A stretch of 64,000 nt of DNA from NCBI GenBank assembly GCA_002104945.1, contig MCFH01000024.1, positions 572,501-636,500 of the forward strand, given 5' to 3'. Position 1 is the stretch's first letter. Every line of letters begins with the position of its first letter. Below the pieces are notes generated by a model, which was not told the origin of the DNA, did no database searches, and saw only the letters and a program-made list of their open reading frames with translations. Below are positions 1 to 25,800 of the stretch, piece after piece. Both the position numbers and the translations under genes were made by a program. This stretch comes from Piromyces finnis (Eukaryota > Neocallimastigomycota > Neocallimastigomycetes > Neocallimastigales > Neocallimastigaceae).

Positions 1-14354
<14,354 letters not shown>

Positions 14355-16394
14355 ATGGATAAAAAACCAATTACTACGACATCAGTACCAAGTACTGTTT
14401 TAGCAAGTGCTTTAGCAAAAAAAAACAGTACTATAAAACCTAGTACGGCATCATTATTGACAGCCGCTGTATCTAGCACAGCTACTGTACCTCAAATGCC
14501 ATTAGTACCTCTAGCAAAAAAAAAGAAGACTGTTGCAAAAAGAAAAAAGGTTTCTCAAGCATGTGTTTATTGTAGAAGATCTCATATGACATGTGGTAAT
14601 TACATTTTTCGATTTCTTTTATAGCATAAGATTTAAAAAGATGAATTTATGTATTATGGAATAATAGAATATAATTTAACCCAAATTAAAAGTTGATAAT
14701 GTTAAAAAAAAAAAAATTAAATATAAAATATTTCTGGAATTTTATAAATAAATTGAATAGAAATTAGATATTATATATATATCTAAGCAAAATATGAAAA
14801 GTTTTATAGTTTATTCATTATTCATATTTATAAATAATAATATATTAAAATTTTTTTCTTGATTCCTTTCATTATTTTATTATTTTATTAAAAGATGTTG
14901 GAAGACCTTGCCAAAGATGTATAAAGGTTTGAAATTTTATATAAATATATTTTTCTTTTTGCTAATATTAAATAATATTTATATAACACAATTTATTCAT
15001 ATTTTTAAGCATATATAAAAAATACTTATACTAATGAAAATAATTATAATATCTATGTATTCATTTTTTTTTTTTTTTTTAATTTCTATTTTTTCGACAC
15101 AATAGAGAAATATTGCACATTTATGTCATGATGAACCGAAAACAAAAAAAAATAAAAAGAAGAATGGTAAAGATGCAAAATCAACGCAAAACAAAACTTC
15201 AACTACTACAGAAGGTACAAAAACTCCGTCAGTAATTACCACACCAACACCAACACAGTCTCTTCCAAAAATAAATAATACAACAACAACAACTACAACA
15301 TCACCAATAAATCCTCAATATTCAAATTTATATTTACAACAAGGTATTAATCCATTTTATAATATGAACTTCACTTCCTTTAATCCTATTTTTTCAAATG
15401 ATTATGTTGGTAGTGAATTAAATGTTATTAGTGACTTTTTAGCTACACTGGAAGATCCAAGTTTTAACACTCAACTTAATCAAAGCGCAACTACATCAGT
15501 CAATAATATAGAATCTACTTCACCTATTACTGCTGAAGATATTACTAATGCCCTTCTTAACAATACAGTTGAAACTCCAATAAAGACAGAAAACGAAATA
15601 TCCTCATCTTCAAATACTAATAATGCCAATAATTTTGATGCTCATGAAAGTAAAACAGAACAATTTATATTAAAAGCAGCCGATCCACCACATAAAACAT
15701 CAGCTGAAAGATTGGCTGCTTTTCTTAATGCTAAATACGAAGCTGGTTTATTAAAACCATTTAATCATGTAAATGGCTACACTCGTTTATATCAATATAT
15801 GGAAAAGAATTTATCCAAGGCAAATCGACAGCGTATAATAAATGTTATTGAGTATTTTAGGCCGTCATTCAGAGCAGTAGCACAATCTCTTACAGATATT
15901 GATTTAATTTTGGTAGAGGAAGCTTTTGAAAGATTACTTTTAGAATATGATCGTGTATTTACAAGTATGGGAATACCTTCTTGTTTATGGCGTCGTACTG
16001 GTGAAATATTTAAGTGTAATAAAGAATTTGCAGATTTAATTAATATGTCAATGGATGATTTTAAAGAAGGAAAAATTTGTATTTATGAATTATTAGCTGA
16101 AGAATCTGCTGTAAATTATTGGGAAAAGTATGGTAATATTGCATTTGATCCAGGACAAAAAGCTGTTTTAACTTCATGTGTTTTAAGAAACCCAAAAAAA
16201 CCATCTCAAGGAGTAAGCTGTTGCTTTTCAGTAAGTATTTAAGTTTGAATTAATAATTAAAATATCTCATATATTAAATATTTATTATTTTTTAATCATT
16301 AATTAATATTTCAATTTTAATTTAAAAGTTTACAATTAGAAGAGATAAATACAATATACCAATGATGATTGTAGGAAATTTCCTACCGGCTTAA
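14355..16394 (+). CDS. ERT1: ERT1/AcuK-family Zn(II)2Cys6 transcription factor
   Basis: Four exons (14355-14595, 14895-14926, 15106-16230, 16329-16394) give 487 residues. The zinc cluster spans the first three exons: CVYCRRSHMTC, DVGRPCQRC, IKRNIAHLC, spaced C-x2-C-x6-C-x5-C-x2-C-x8-C, with cysteines at about residues 70, 73, 80, 86, 89 and 98. A basic Lys-rich stretch precedes it. After a Thr/Asn-rich linker, exon 3 holds a PAS-like region (about residues 340-460; IPSCLWRRTGEIFKCNKEF and later CCFS). The C terminus TIRRDKYNIPMMIVGNFLP closely matches the ending typical of the ERT1/RDS2/AcuK family, fungal activators of gluconeogenesis and non-fermentative carbon use. The family call is from recognition of the cluster, PAS-like region and C-terminal block. 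The target genes in this organism are unknown. The 32-nt second exon carries Cys86 and Cys89, so skipping it would destroy the DNA-binding domain. Confidence 0.87.
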
Positions 16395-16799
16395 AAATCA
16401 CATATTTCTATTTTAAGTTTCATAAAAATATATCTTAATATATACATTTACAAAACCTATATTATAGTATTATTTATATTATTAAATTCAAGAAATATTT
16501 AATAATTTTAAATATATTAATAGACTCAAATTATTTATAATGTTTACTTTCATTGAAATGTAATATTTTTCATTTACATCACAATTAAATTATAAAATCA
16601 AATCAAATAAAAATAAATTTAAAAAAAAAAAAAAATATGAATTAATATATATATGCATATATATGTATTTTTGTTTTATATATTATTTATTTATATGTAA
16701 ATATTTTAAGAGGGAAAAAAAAAGTTATAAAAAATAAATTTTTGAATTTAAAACTATATTGAAATGCTTTAGTAATTAAAAATTATGATAGATTTAGTT
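16395..16799. other. Convergent 3' region
   Basis: About 400 bp between the ends of the ERT1-like gene (+) and the ankyrin gene (-). It is AT-rich with A and T runs that could serve both polyadenylation sites. No other feature was seen. Confidence 0.6.
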
Positions 16800-19700
16800 T
16801 TAGAGTCCGATAATGAAATTAAAATTATTTTTGTTGATTATTTCTTTAGGGGTGAGGCCTTTGTGATTTTTGACTTTGACATTTGCGGAATGCTTTATCA
16901 ACAATTCAGTTCCATATTTATTATAAATGGAGCAGGCCAACAATAAGGCTGTATCACCTTTATGATTTACTAATTCAAGATTTGCTTGATTTTCACACAA
17001 AAAGTTGGCAAGATTGTAGTTGAAATTTTCAATGGCTATCATTAAAGGAGAATATCCAAATTTCTTTTCTTGAACATTGACATTTGCTCCGTTTTCTACT
17101 AAAAGTTTTACACATTTTATATTATTAGCATAACAGCAACGAATGAGTGGTGTTTCACCTTCCCAATTTGCAATATTAACATCAGCATGACCTTGTTTTA
17201 CTAATAATGATGTAATATCGGCTTCATAGTCGTATTTATTTGCAACAGTTAATGCCGTATCACCATTAATTGTGTCTTGAACATTGACATCAGCATGATG
17301 CTCCAGAAGTAGTTTTACGATATCATGAGCGCGATTAGAGCAACATACCATTAATGGCGTTTCATTATAATAATTTGGTATATTCACATCTGCACCATAA
17401 TTTATCAAAACTCTACTAATATTATTAATACCACGATAGCAAGAAAATAGAAGTGGGGTATAGCCGGCTTTATTTTGAGTATTTAGGTTAATTTCAGGTT
17501 GACGAAGGAAAAAGGAAGCTAATGGATTAATGAATTGAAACTCTTTACTTTCAATAAAACTTATATAATGAAGTACTGTGTTACCATCTTGATCTTGAGC
17601 ATTAACATTAAGTTGAAATTCTGGATGTTTTTCTTTGTATTCAAAGAGTTTATAGATAAGTTCTCTTTCTCCAAATATAGTGCAATAAATAACTAGAGTA
17701 TCAATTTCTTCAGATGAAAGTTCTTTAAAATCAAGATATGAGTTTTTAAAACGATTTATAAGAATATAAAAGTTTTCTAGAGATGCTTTTTCTTTTTCCA
17801 TATATTTCTGTTTTTCTTGAAGTGAAGCTATAATATCAGGATGAGTTTGTTTAGTTTGATCGAATTGATCATAATTTTCCTTTGTCAAATAATATATAGC
17901 ATTTTCAGGTAAATCTGTTTTATGTTGACATTGATAACATCCAATGATAACTTTGAGATAGTTTATTTCGTAGTTGATAAAAGGTTTCAAGAGGTTAGTA
18001 TGACCATAAGCTTTAATAGTATGATATGGAGCAAAACCATGCTTGTCTTTTTGTAATAAATCTATTTTATATGGATATTCAAAGAAATTATCAATGATTT
18101 CATTGAATTTTTGTGTACAAGCAATATGAAATGCTGTTTGTCCATTATTATTTTTTAAATAAATATTTGCACCTGCATTTAATAACTGAAGTGTTATATT
18201 ACGATTTTTATGGTTACATGAAGTCATTAAAGGTGTATATCCTTCATGAGTTTGAATATTTATATTGGTGGTTTCATATTTTAGAAGTTCTTCTACAATA
18301 CTATTATTATTATTATAACATGCTAATTGTAGGGCTGAACTACCTTCAGAACCTTGCAAGTTCAGGTCAGCGCCATATTCTAAAAATAGTTTAGTCGTTT
18401 CATCTAATCCATTTCTACATGCTTCCATTAATGGTGAAATATGATATTGACAAAGAATATTTAATTGTGCACCATGATTTAAAAGAGATCGTATTAAATT
18501 TATATCATAGGAGAAAGAGGATACATACAATGCGGTACTACCACATTCACAAATTATACTAGGATCAGCATTATGATTTAATAAATACATGGCTATTTCA
18601 GATTCCCCAGATTGACAAGCAATAACCAATGGTGTATCTCCATTGGTTTCTCTAATATTTACATTAATAGAAGGAACTAATTCAATAAGTTTTTTAATTA
18701 TTTTGAATTTACTAAAGATACATGCTTGTAAAAAAGCATGATCTATTTCATCCTTTGTGAATTTTTGCAAAATTACTTCATTATTAATTTCTGTATTATT
18801 TTGAAGTTCTATTAATACACTCTTATATATATCATAATTTGAAATAAAGGAAGTAGTATCATCATTTTTTCCTATATAATCATTTCTAGCTTTATAGGCT
18901 GAAATAAGTGTATCATAAACTTCCTCTTTATCAACTCTATTTGAAATTTTTATTGTGTAAAGTAAACAATTACCATATGAATCCAAGCAATATATATCAC
19001 CACCTCTATTTATTATATATTGGATAATATCATTATTTCTTTTTGTATCATTACATAGTGCAATGAGTGGTGTTTGATTTTCATTATTGGAAAAGTTAAC
19101 ATCAGCTCCATATTTAATTAATTCTTTTATAATTCCTATATTTGCATGTTCACATGCTAGAATAAGTGGTGTTGTATCATAAGACCGAACATTTGGATTT
19201 GCACCATTTTTTAATAAATATTGAACTTGCTCTATGTTATTTGATTTACAAGCAAGAGCTATAGGATAAATACCTATTGAGTTTGGTCGATTAATATCAA
19301 TTCCATGTTCAATAAAAGGTTTCATCATATCTATGCTGCCATAGGAACTACATGCCATGAAAAATGATGTATAGCAACTATAGCCTCTATAATTTCTTTC
19401 ATTATACATATCCAAGTTATGATCTAAAAGTAGTTTTATCAATTCAATATTATTGTTATTAACAGCAAAAAATAAAGCAAAACTATTGTCATATGCTTTT
19501 TCATCATAATTTTTAATTTTGTTACTGTCAATAATATATTTTACTAATTCAACATTATTATTTTTACATAAATAAAGAAATGGAGTGTATCCGTCTCCAT
19601 TGGATATATTAATATCAATTTTATCTAGGGATAATAAAAATTTAACTATATCATATTTTTGTAAAACGCAACACTGATGAAGAGTCGTATCTCCATAATA

Positions 19701-21116
19701 ATTAATATAATTATAATCAATATCATAATTTTTAATTAAATAATCAATAATATTTGAATTATTGTTAATACAAGCCAAAGAAAAACATTTATTACCTATT
19801 GTATTATATACATCTATACTTGCATTATTAGTACACAACGCTTTCAATGAATCAAGTGTATTGTTTATTGACGCAATATGTACTGGATATAAACCATTAT
19901 TATTAATATTATTTATATTTGAATGATATTTTATTAAAAGATTAATCATTTCACCATTATTATTTTTACAAGCCACTGAAATTTCAGAATCACCTTCTTT
20001 ATTTTTGTGGTTCATTTCAACTTTTCCTGTGTTCAACAAAAGCTTTGCTATTTCTATATTATTTTTTAAAATAGCCATGAATAATGCACGATCTTTACTA
20101 ATGTTGTCTATATTTACATCCGCGTTATGTTTTAATAATGAATCTACAATATTATAATAACCTTTATAACAAGCATTTATCAATGGTGTATTTAAATTCT
20201 TATCTTGTATATTAATATTGATTTTTGAATAATTTTTATTAAGTAGTTGAGAAAAACTCTTATCATCGATATTTTCTTTATTTTTTCCTAAAGTAATAAG
20301 GTTAATAATAAAAGTATTATTTAATATTACTTGATTTAATAAAAAATCGACTAATGAAGCCTTATTTGATTTTGTCAAATACATTAATGTTGTATCACCA
20401 TTTTTATCTTTTGTATCAACATCAGCATTATTGTCTATAAACTTTGCAAGAAAATACTTTGATAGAAACTTATATTTAGTAAGGTATAGTAATGGTGTTT
20501 CTTTTTGGAAATTTAAGAGATTGATATTTGCACCATTCTTAATAAGTAAATTAAAAACATCTTTGTCATTATTAATTACTGCTTCTGAAAGAGGACAACT
20601 TCCATTAATTTCATTAAAATTTATATCAATATTATACTGCAATAGATATTCAATAATTTTGAAAGAACTTTTATTTTTAATTGCAAATAATAGAGGATTA
20701 TTATAATTTTTAAAAAAGTCTAGATTTATACTTTCTTTTTCAAGAAATTTTTTTAGTTCTTCATAGTTATTATTCCGAATAATATTAATAATTTCCTTAT
20801 TTAAATTGATTTCTATTTTTATTTCTTCAATATCAAGTTTACTTATTTTTTTTTTAGGTTTTACTGAAGAAAAATTTTTTAGTAGAGAATTTATTTTTTC
20901 AATCGAAAACTCTTCTTCTATTGCTTTTATTAAAGGATTATTTTCTATGCCTATAGTTGCTATATCAATTTTTCTTCTTCTGAAATAATTACGAATGGAA
21001 TTTGGTGACTGGTTAAGAATAATATTTATTTTTTTAAATATTATTTCAGATGTTTCATCATTTTTATTTATATTCATCAATTCAATTTGTTGTCTCATTC
21101 TATAATTTTCTTGCAT
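16800..21116 (-). CDS. Giant ankyrin-repeat protein, 1438 aa, single exon
   Basis: One uninterrupted frame. The first 90 or so residues are non-repeat (rich in Ile/Asn/Lys; NSIRNYFRRRKIDIATIG). The rest is essentially ankyrin repeats with the usual 33-residue signature, for example NGDTTLMYLTKS, GYTPLMTSCNHKNRNITLQL, NYYNETPLMVCCSN and HKGDTALLLACSIYN, each followed by LL..GA..N. I estimate 30 or more repeats. Two stretches break the array: about residues 735-790, and about 1050-1170, which is helical and charged (SLQEKQKYMEKEKASLENFY) and begins after a CYQCQHKTDLPENAIYYL segment. No signal peptide, membrane segment or catalytic domain was seen, so it is probably a cytosolic scaffold. Large ankyrin families of this kind are expanded in Neocallimastigomycota. 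Lack of introns contrasts with nearly all its neighbours. Partners are unknown. Confidence 0.93.
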   Translation of the reverse strand: MQENYRMRQQIELMNINKNDETSEIIFKKINIILNQSPNSIRNYFRRRKIDIATIGIENNPLIKAIEEEFSIEKINSLLKNFSSVKPKKKISKLDIEEIKIEINLNKEIINIIRNNNYEELKKFLEKESINLDFFKNYNNPLLFAIKNKSSFKIIEYLLQYNIDINFNEINGSCPLSEAVINNDKDVFNLLIKNGANINLLNFQKETPLLYLTKYKFLSKYFLAKFIDNNADVDTKDKNGDTTLMYLTKSNKASLVDFLLNQVILNNTFIINLITLGKNKENIDDKSFSQLLNKNYSKININIQDKNLNTPLINACYKGYYNIVDSLLKHNADVNIDNISKDRALFMAILKNNIEIAKLLLNTGKVEMNHKNKEGDSEISVACKNNNGEMINLLIKYHSNINNINNNGLYPVHIASINNTLDSLKALCTNNASIDVYNTIGNKCFSLACINNNSNIIDYLIKNYDIDYNYINYYGDTTLHQCCVLQKYDIVKFLLSLDKIDINISNGDGYTPFLYLCKNNNVELVKYIIDSNKIKNYDEKAYDNSFALFFAVNNNNIELIKLLLDHNLDMYNERNYRGYSCYTSFFMACSSYGSIDMMKPFIEHGIDINRPNSIGIYPIALACKSNNIEQVQYLLKNGANPNVRSYDTTPLILACEHANIGIIKELIKYGADVNFSNNENQTPLIALCNDTKRNNDIIQYIINRGGDIYCLDSYGNCLLYTIKISNRVDKEEVYDTLISAYKARNDYIGKNDDTTSFISNYDIYKSVLIELQNNTEINNEVILQKFTKDEIDHAFLQACIFSKFKIIKKLIELVPSINVNIRETNGDTPLVIACQSGESEIAMYLLNHNADPSIICECGSTALYVSSFSYDINLIRSLLNHGAQLNILCQYHISPLMEACRNGLDETTKLFLEYGADLNLQGSEGSSALQLACYNNNNSIVEELLKYETTNINIQTHEGYTPLMTSCNHKNRNITLQLLNAGANIYLKNNNGQTAFHIACTQKFNEIIDNFFEYPYKIDLLQKDKHGFAPYHTIKAYGHTNLLKPFINYEINYLKVIIGCYQCQHKTDLPENAIYYLTKENYDQFDQTKQTHPDIIASLQEKQKYMEKEKASLENFYILINRFKNSYLDFKELSSEEIDTLVIYCTIFGERELIYKLFEYKEKHPEFQLNVNAQDQDGNTVLHYISFIESKEFQFINPLASFFLRQPEINLNTQNKAGYTPLLFSCYRGINNISRVLINYGADVNIPNYYNETPLMVCCSNRAHDIVKLLLEHHADVNVQDTINGDTALTVANKYDYEADITSLLVKQGHADVNIANWEGETPLIRCCYANNIKCVKLLVENGANVNVQEKKFGYSPLMIAIENFNYNLANFLCENQANLELVNHKGDTALLLACSIYNKYGTELLIKHSANVKVKNHKGLTPKEIINKNNFNFIIGL

Positions 21117-21608
21117 ATAATTTATATTTTTTATATTTTTTTCTTGTTATAATAATTGAATTCATTCAATTCTTTTTAAATAAAAAATTGAAAAAAATTA
21201 AAATAAGTAAATTAAATTTTTTTCTTAAATAGTAAAAAAAAAAAAAAAAATTTAATTAAAAATTTAATTAAAATTTTATTATTTTTGTATTTAATAACTT
21301 TAATAATTAATATATTATTTTATAATATATAATAATATATAATATAGTTTATATAAAATAAAAAAATTAATCAAAATGCTCTCTGAAGTAGTTAAGTGAT
21401 CTATTGTTGTTATTTAATTTTTATGAACTCTTTATTGAATTACTTTTTATTTTTTTACTATTTTTCATATATAATTAATTATTATTTTTTTATTGTGTAA
21501 GATAATACTTTTAAGGGAGATGATATATACAAATTTATTTTAAATATAATTATAATATATTATATATTTAATATATTTGTGAATGATATACAAAAAATCA
21601 CATAGCAA

Positions 21609-21654
21609 TTATTTCCAAATTCAAATATTATATAATATTTGAATTTGGAAATAA
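21609..21654. repeat. Perfect 46-bp palindrome
   Basis: Two 23-bp arms meet with no spacer. The left arm runs TTATTTCCAAATTCAAATAT and three more bases; the right arm is its exact reverse complement ending TTTGAATTTGGAAATAA. Allowing one extra A on the right side, pairing extends to CAA...TTG at the outer edges. It can form a cruciform or, if transcribed, a long hairpin. Confidence 0.95.
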
Positions 21655-21709
21655 ATTGTATACTAAGTACATAACTTCCAAAAAAAAAAGAAAAAATAAA
21701 AATAAAACA

Positions 21710-21870
21710 AATTAATATTTGTTCTTAACTTTATGGATTATAACGATTATAACTCCTATATTTAATTACATTTTTTGTCTAAAGTTATAAAGTTAGTTTT
21801 ATCAGAAATTTACTAAATGTGTCTTTTGATTTATATAGGATGTATATCAAGTTAAGAACAAATATTAATT
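21710..21870. mobile_element. Possible MITE-like element with 22-bp terminal inverted repeats
   Basis: The left end AATTAATATTTGTTCTTAAC+TT (21710-21731) is the exact reverse complement of 21849-21870. A second inverted pair, TCCTATAT at 21754-21761 and ATATAGGA at 21833-21840, lies inside. The 161-bp core has no open frame. I could not identify a clear target-site duplication, so a non-autonomous DNA transposon is a suggestion, and a structured regulatory region is the alternative. Confidence 0.45.
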
Positions 21871-22884
21871 ATTAGTGGATAAGTAAATATAATATTTTAA
21901 TAATAATACTTAAAATTTCTTTTACTTTTTATATTATGTTCAATAATTTAATACATAAAGATAGATTTGATCATCTTAATATATAATTAAGAATAAGATA
22001 TTTGTGTATTAATTTCATAAATTTATGAAATATAATAAATACCTTTTAGAAATTGGGTTTTTAATAAATTTTGCATCTAACAATTAATTTCAAATTCATC
22101 GAAACTTTACGAAAAATGTATTAAAATCTTAGAAATAGCCACTATATTATTATAAAAATTATAAAAATTATAAAAACTAAAACTATAAATAGCTATATCG
22201 ATAATATAGGAATAAAGTTTACTTTATAAATTATGGACTCTTAATAATTATAATTTGGTGGAAAAAATATCAAATTTTATTATTTATTGATATGCCTTAT
22301 AAAAATTTAGTGGTATATAATTTTAATTATTTAATAAAAAAATATTAATTTGATAATAAATATTAATATAGACATATAATATATACAATATTTTCTAATA
22401 TTATCATTTGTAATGATAATAAGAATAATAATAAAGAAAACAATTAAAGATATTCACAATTATTTTATTGATAGTTTATATTGTTAATTTAAAAAAGTAT
22501 CCAAAAAGTTATAAATCTTAAACTTATAATTTTTTAATAAATTTTTCCTTAACATTTTTGTGAATTAATAATTTATAATATAAATCTTAAATTTTACTAA
22601 ATGAAATTCATTGATATATGGTTTTCAAAATTAAATAGTTTTTGTAAAGTTAAATTATTATATAATTCAGTTCGTTTTTTATTAATTTGGGAGATATTTA
22701 AAATTTATTGTAAATTAAATAGAACATTTGTTTTATTTTATTTACTTTTAAAATTTTTGATAAATTATTTGTTTAATTTCATAGTTTAATATAGAATAGA
22801 AATATTGATTTATTCTTAATAAAGTATATGCTTCATTTTTAAAACTGAAAAATATTATAGTAAGAAATATATAACTATAAAAAT

Positions 22885-25800
22885 ATGGAGAGTGTAAATT
22901 TTTTAATTCCAAGTAAATGCAATAGTATTGAATCATTTAATTCGAGTACTAACAGATCAGGATCGGATTATAATTCATCATCATCATCATTAAATATTTC
23001 TAATCCCACTTTATATTTTAATCCAGAATCGGTGTTATACCAAGGTTCTATATATAATCCAAGAACTTACAGTAATTGTTCTCATTCTCGTAAAAATTCA
23101 TATTCTCATCCTCATTCAAATTCATATCAATATATAACTTCACATTCTAATGATCGATTTCATAATAATTATACATATGAAAATAAAAATGAAAGAAAAT
23201 CATTTAAAAATAAAATAAGCAGAAATAAATGTAAATAATGCAATTTTAATAATTATATATATTTATTATTTTTTAAATCGTAATAAATATTATCTAATAT
23301 ATATTTTTTAATAATATATCTTGTTAATTTAAATTAAAAGCAAATCGTGATTATTCAGTAGAATATAACTTTGATGATGATTTGCCGTTAGAAAATGATT
23401 TGGGTAATGGAAATTCTATAAAACGTTTTAGTATACTAGAATCAGCAATAAAAAGTAATATGATTAGTAGTATAGAAGACAATATTAATACTTATTCTAA
23501 TAATGTAAATATGAGCATGAATAATCACAAAAATAGAATAAATGAAGATATTATTGAAATTAATTCACAAGATAATAATTATTTAGATAATATTAATGAC
23601 AGTAATAAAACAATAAAAATTGAAGTAGTATCGAAAGATGATGAAAAAGAACTTTCGAAATATTCAGATAAATTTATAAAAAGGAACACATTAGAAGAAA
23701 ATTATATAGAGGGTAATGATTATATAGAAAATGGACGAAAAAATCATATTAAATATAAAAGAAATGGTGAAAAGAAAAAAGTAGGTCCCAATAAAATCAA
23801 TGAATCCGGTAATTTTGATATAGATAGTAATCATTCTTTAAATCGATACAATTATAAGTGTGTAAGTATTGGCTCTTTTAATCCACAAATATCAAATGAT
23901 GAATTAAGTACAATTGGAAATAACCATTTTACATATCATATACATCATCATCATATTCATCATGATAATAAAACAAACAGTCATAATGAAGATAATGCTA
24001 TATCAGAGGAAAAAATGCAACAATCTCAAAATAAACAAAAAAGATTAAATAGCTTTAGTTCAGATAGCCATAATCAATATCATAGACACAACATAAATGA
24101 TAATTATGGTTCAATATATTATCAAAACCCAAGAAGACGCAGTTTTCATGAATATGATGATTCATACTATAATCAGAAAAACAGATCAAGAAGTCTAAAT
24201 ATTCATGATGGAAATAATGATTTTCAATATAAACATCAAAGAAGAAGAAGTTCATTTGATAACAATTTTAATTCTGAATACAATAATGGACAAAGAAGAA
24301 GAAGAAGTATGAGTGAGAGTCAAAAACATGATATTAAAGATCATTTACAAAGGCGAAAATACAGTAATGATAAATTCAATAAATATTACAAAAGTCCTAA
24401 TGATGATGATAGTTCTGCTTCTGATAATAGTAGACATGGATTTAAAAGTCGTAGATCATCTGTTTCTAGAAGAAAAGAAAATATTTCATCAGGGTATAGT
24501 ATAAACTCTAATGATAATGATAACTATCATTGTAGTCATCATCATCACTCAAATTTATATCATGATGACTCACCGACATGTTCTCGTTTTTCTAATCATC
24601 ATCATCATCGTCATAATTCCACTTCAAATTCATATAATTCAATAAATAATTATTATGATCCTTCCATTTCAAATTCAAGAAATAATATAAATCATCATCT
24701 TCATAATATTCATTCTCATACAAGCTTAAAAGCCTCTATAAGCTCCTTTGATAATAATAACAATAATAATAGTAATAATAATAAAAATAGTATTTCATCT
24801 AATATATTAAGTAATTGTTATCGTTGTAATAATCACTATCAACAATATCAAAATCAATATAATTCTCATCATAATAATCTTCATCATCATCATAGTAATA
24901 ATGTTAAAATCTCTGCTAATGACAATACTAATAATAATTCTGGTTCCTTATTTAACGTAAATAATCAAAATAATGTTAATTCATCTAGAGAAGATAATAA
25001 TTTGGGATATTGTAATGTTAATATAATAGATAATAATAATTTATATAAAAATACCAATAACTTTATCAGCAATAGTGACTGTAGTAATGATAATATTGAT
25101 GTTAATATAAATAATAGTAATAATGAAATAAAAAATAATCAATATATAGATGAAAATAATAACAATAATCAATTAGATCATAAAAGTAGTAAACAATCTG
25201 TGGATTTTGAAAAGTCAATTATAATTAACGCATTAAATAATTTGGTATTAAATAACAATGACGGTATACAACTAGATCGTATAACTGATATGGATGTATA
25301 CTCTAGTCGTGATGCTAATACGATAGATAACAAGTATCCAGATTGTATTAAAACTGCTGTTGGTAATATTATTGTTGAAATATGTGATAGTAATGATGAT
25401 AGAAATGATGAATTTGTAAAAATAGAGGAAATTTTAGATGATGAAGAAAATCAAGATTTAAAAGATATTAATAATAATAAAAATCTTAATATTCCAATAA
25501 AAACAGATAAAATAATACCAGGTTCTTTTAATAATTATAAATCACCTTTATTAATAGCTATTGATGATGGTGATGATTTAGATGAATATGAAAAAAGTAT
25601 TGATAACCTTGACTCATGTAAAGAATCGAATGATGAAATTGATGATGTAATTAAAGAAAATGAAAATGATATAATGAGAAAATCAAAATCAGCTCCTTTA
25701 AAAATGAGTGTAGGGGTAAAAAATGATATAGACAACATTTTGTTATATTCTCCATTCTACTCAAATGATTTTTATGATAAAAAAGACATTACTGATGATT

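Larger units (their letters stand above)
21117..22884. other. Divergent intergenic region with inverted repeats
   Basis: Separates the ankyrin gene (-) from the FYVE gene (+), so promoters for both must lie here. It contains a perfect 46-bp palindrome at 21609-21654 and a 161-bp element with inverted ends at 21710-21870. The open frame at 22601-22789 has random composition (Phe/Leu/Ile/Tyr/Lys) and is not called. Confidence 0.6.

Noticed and set aside
22601-22789. 62-codon frame upstream of the FYVE gene
   Set aside because: Phe/Leu/Ile/Lys composition typical of random AT-rich DNA; no motif or splice support.
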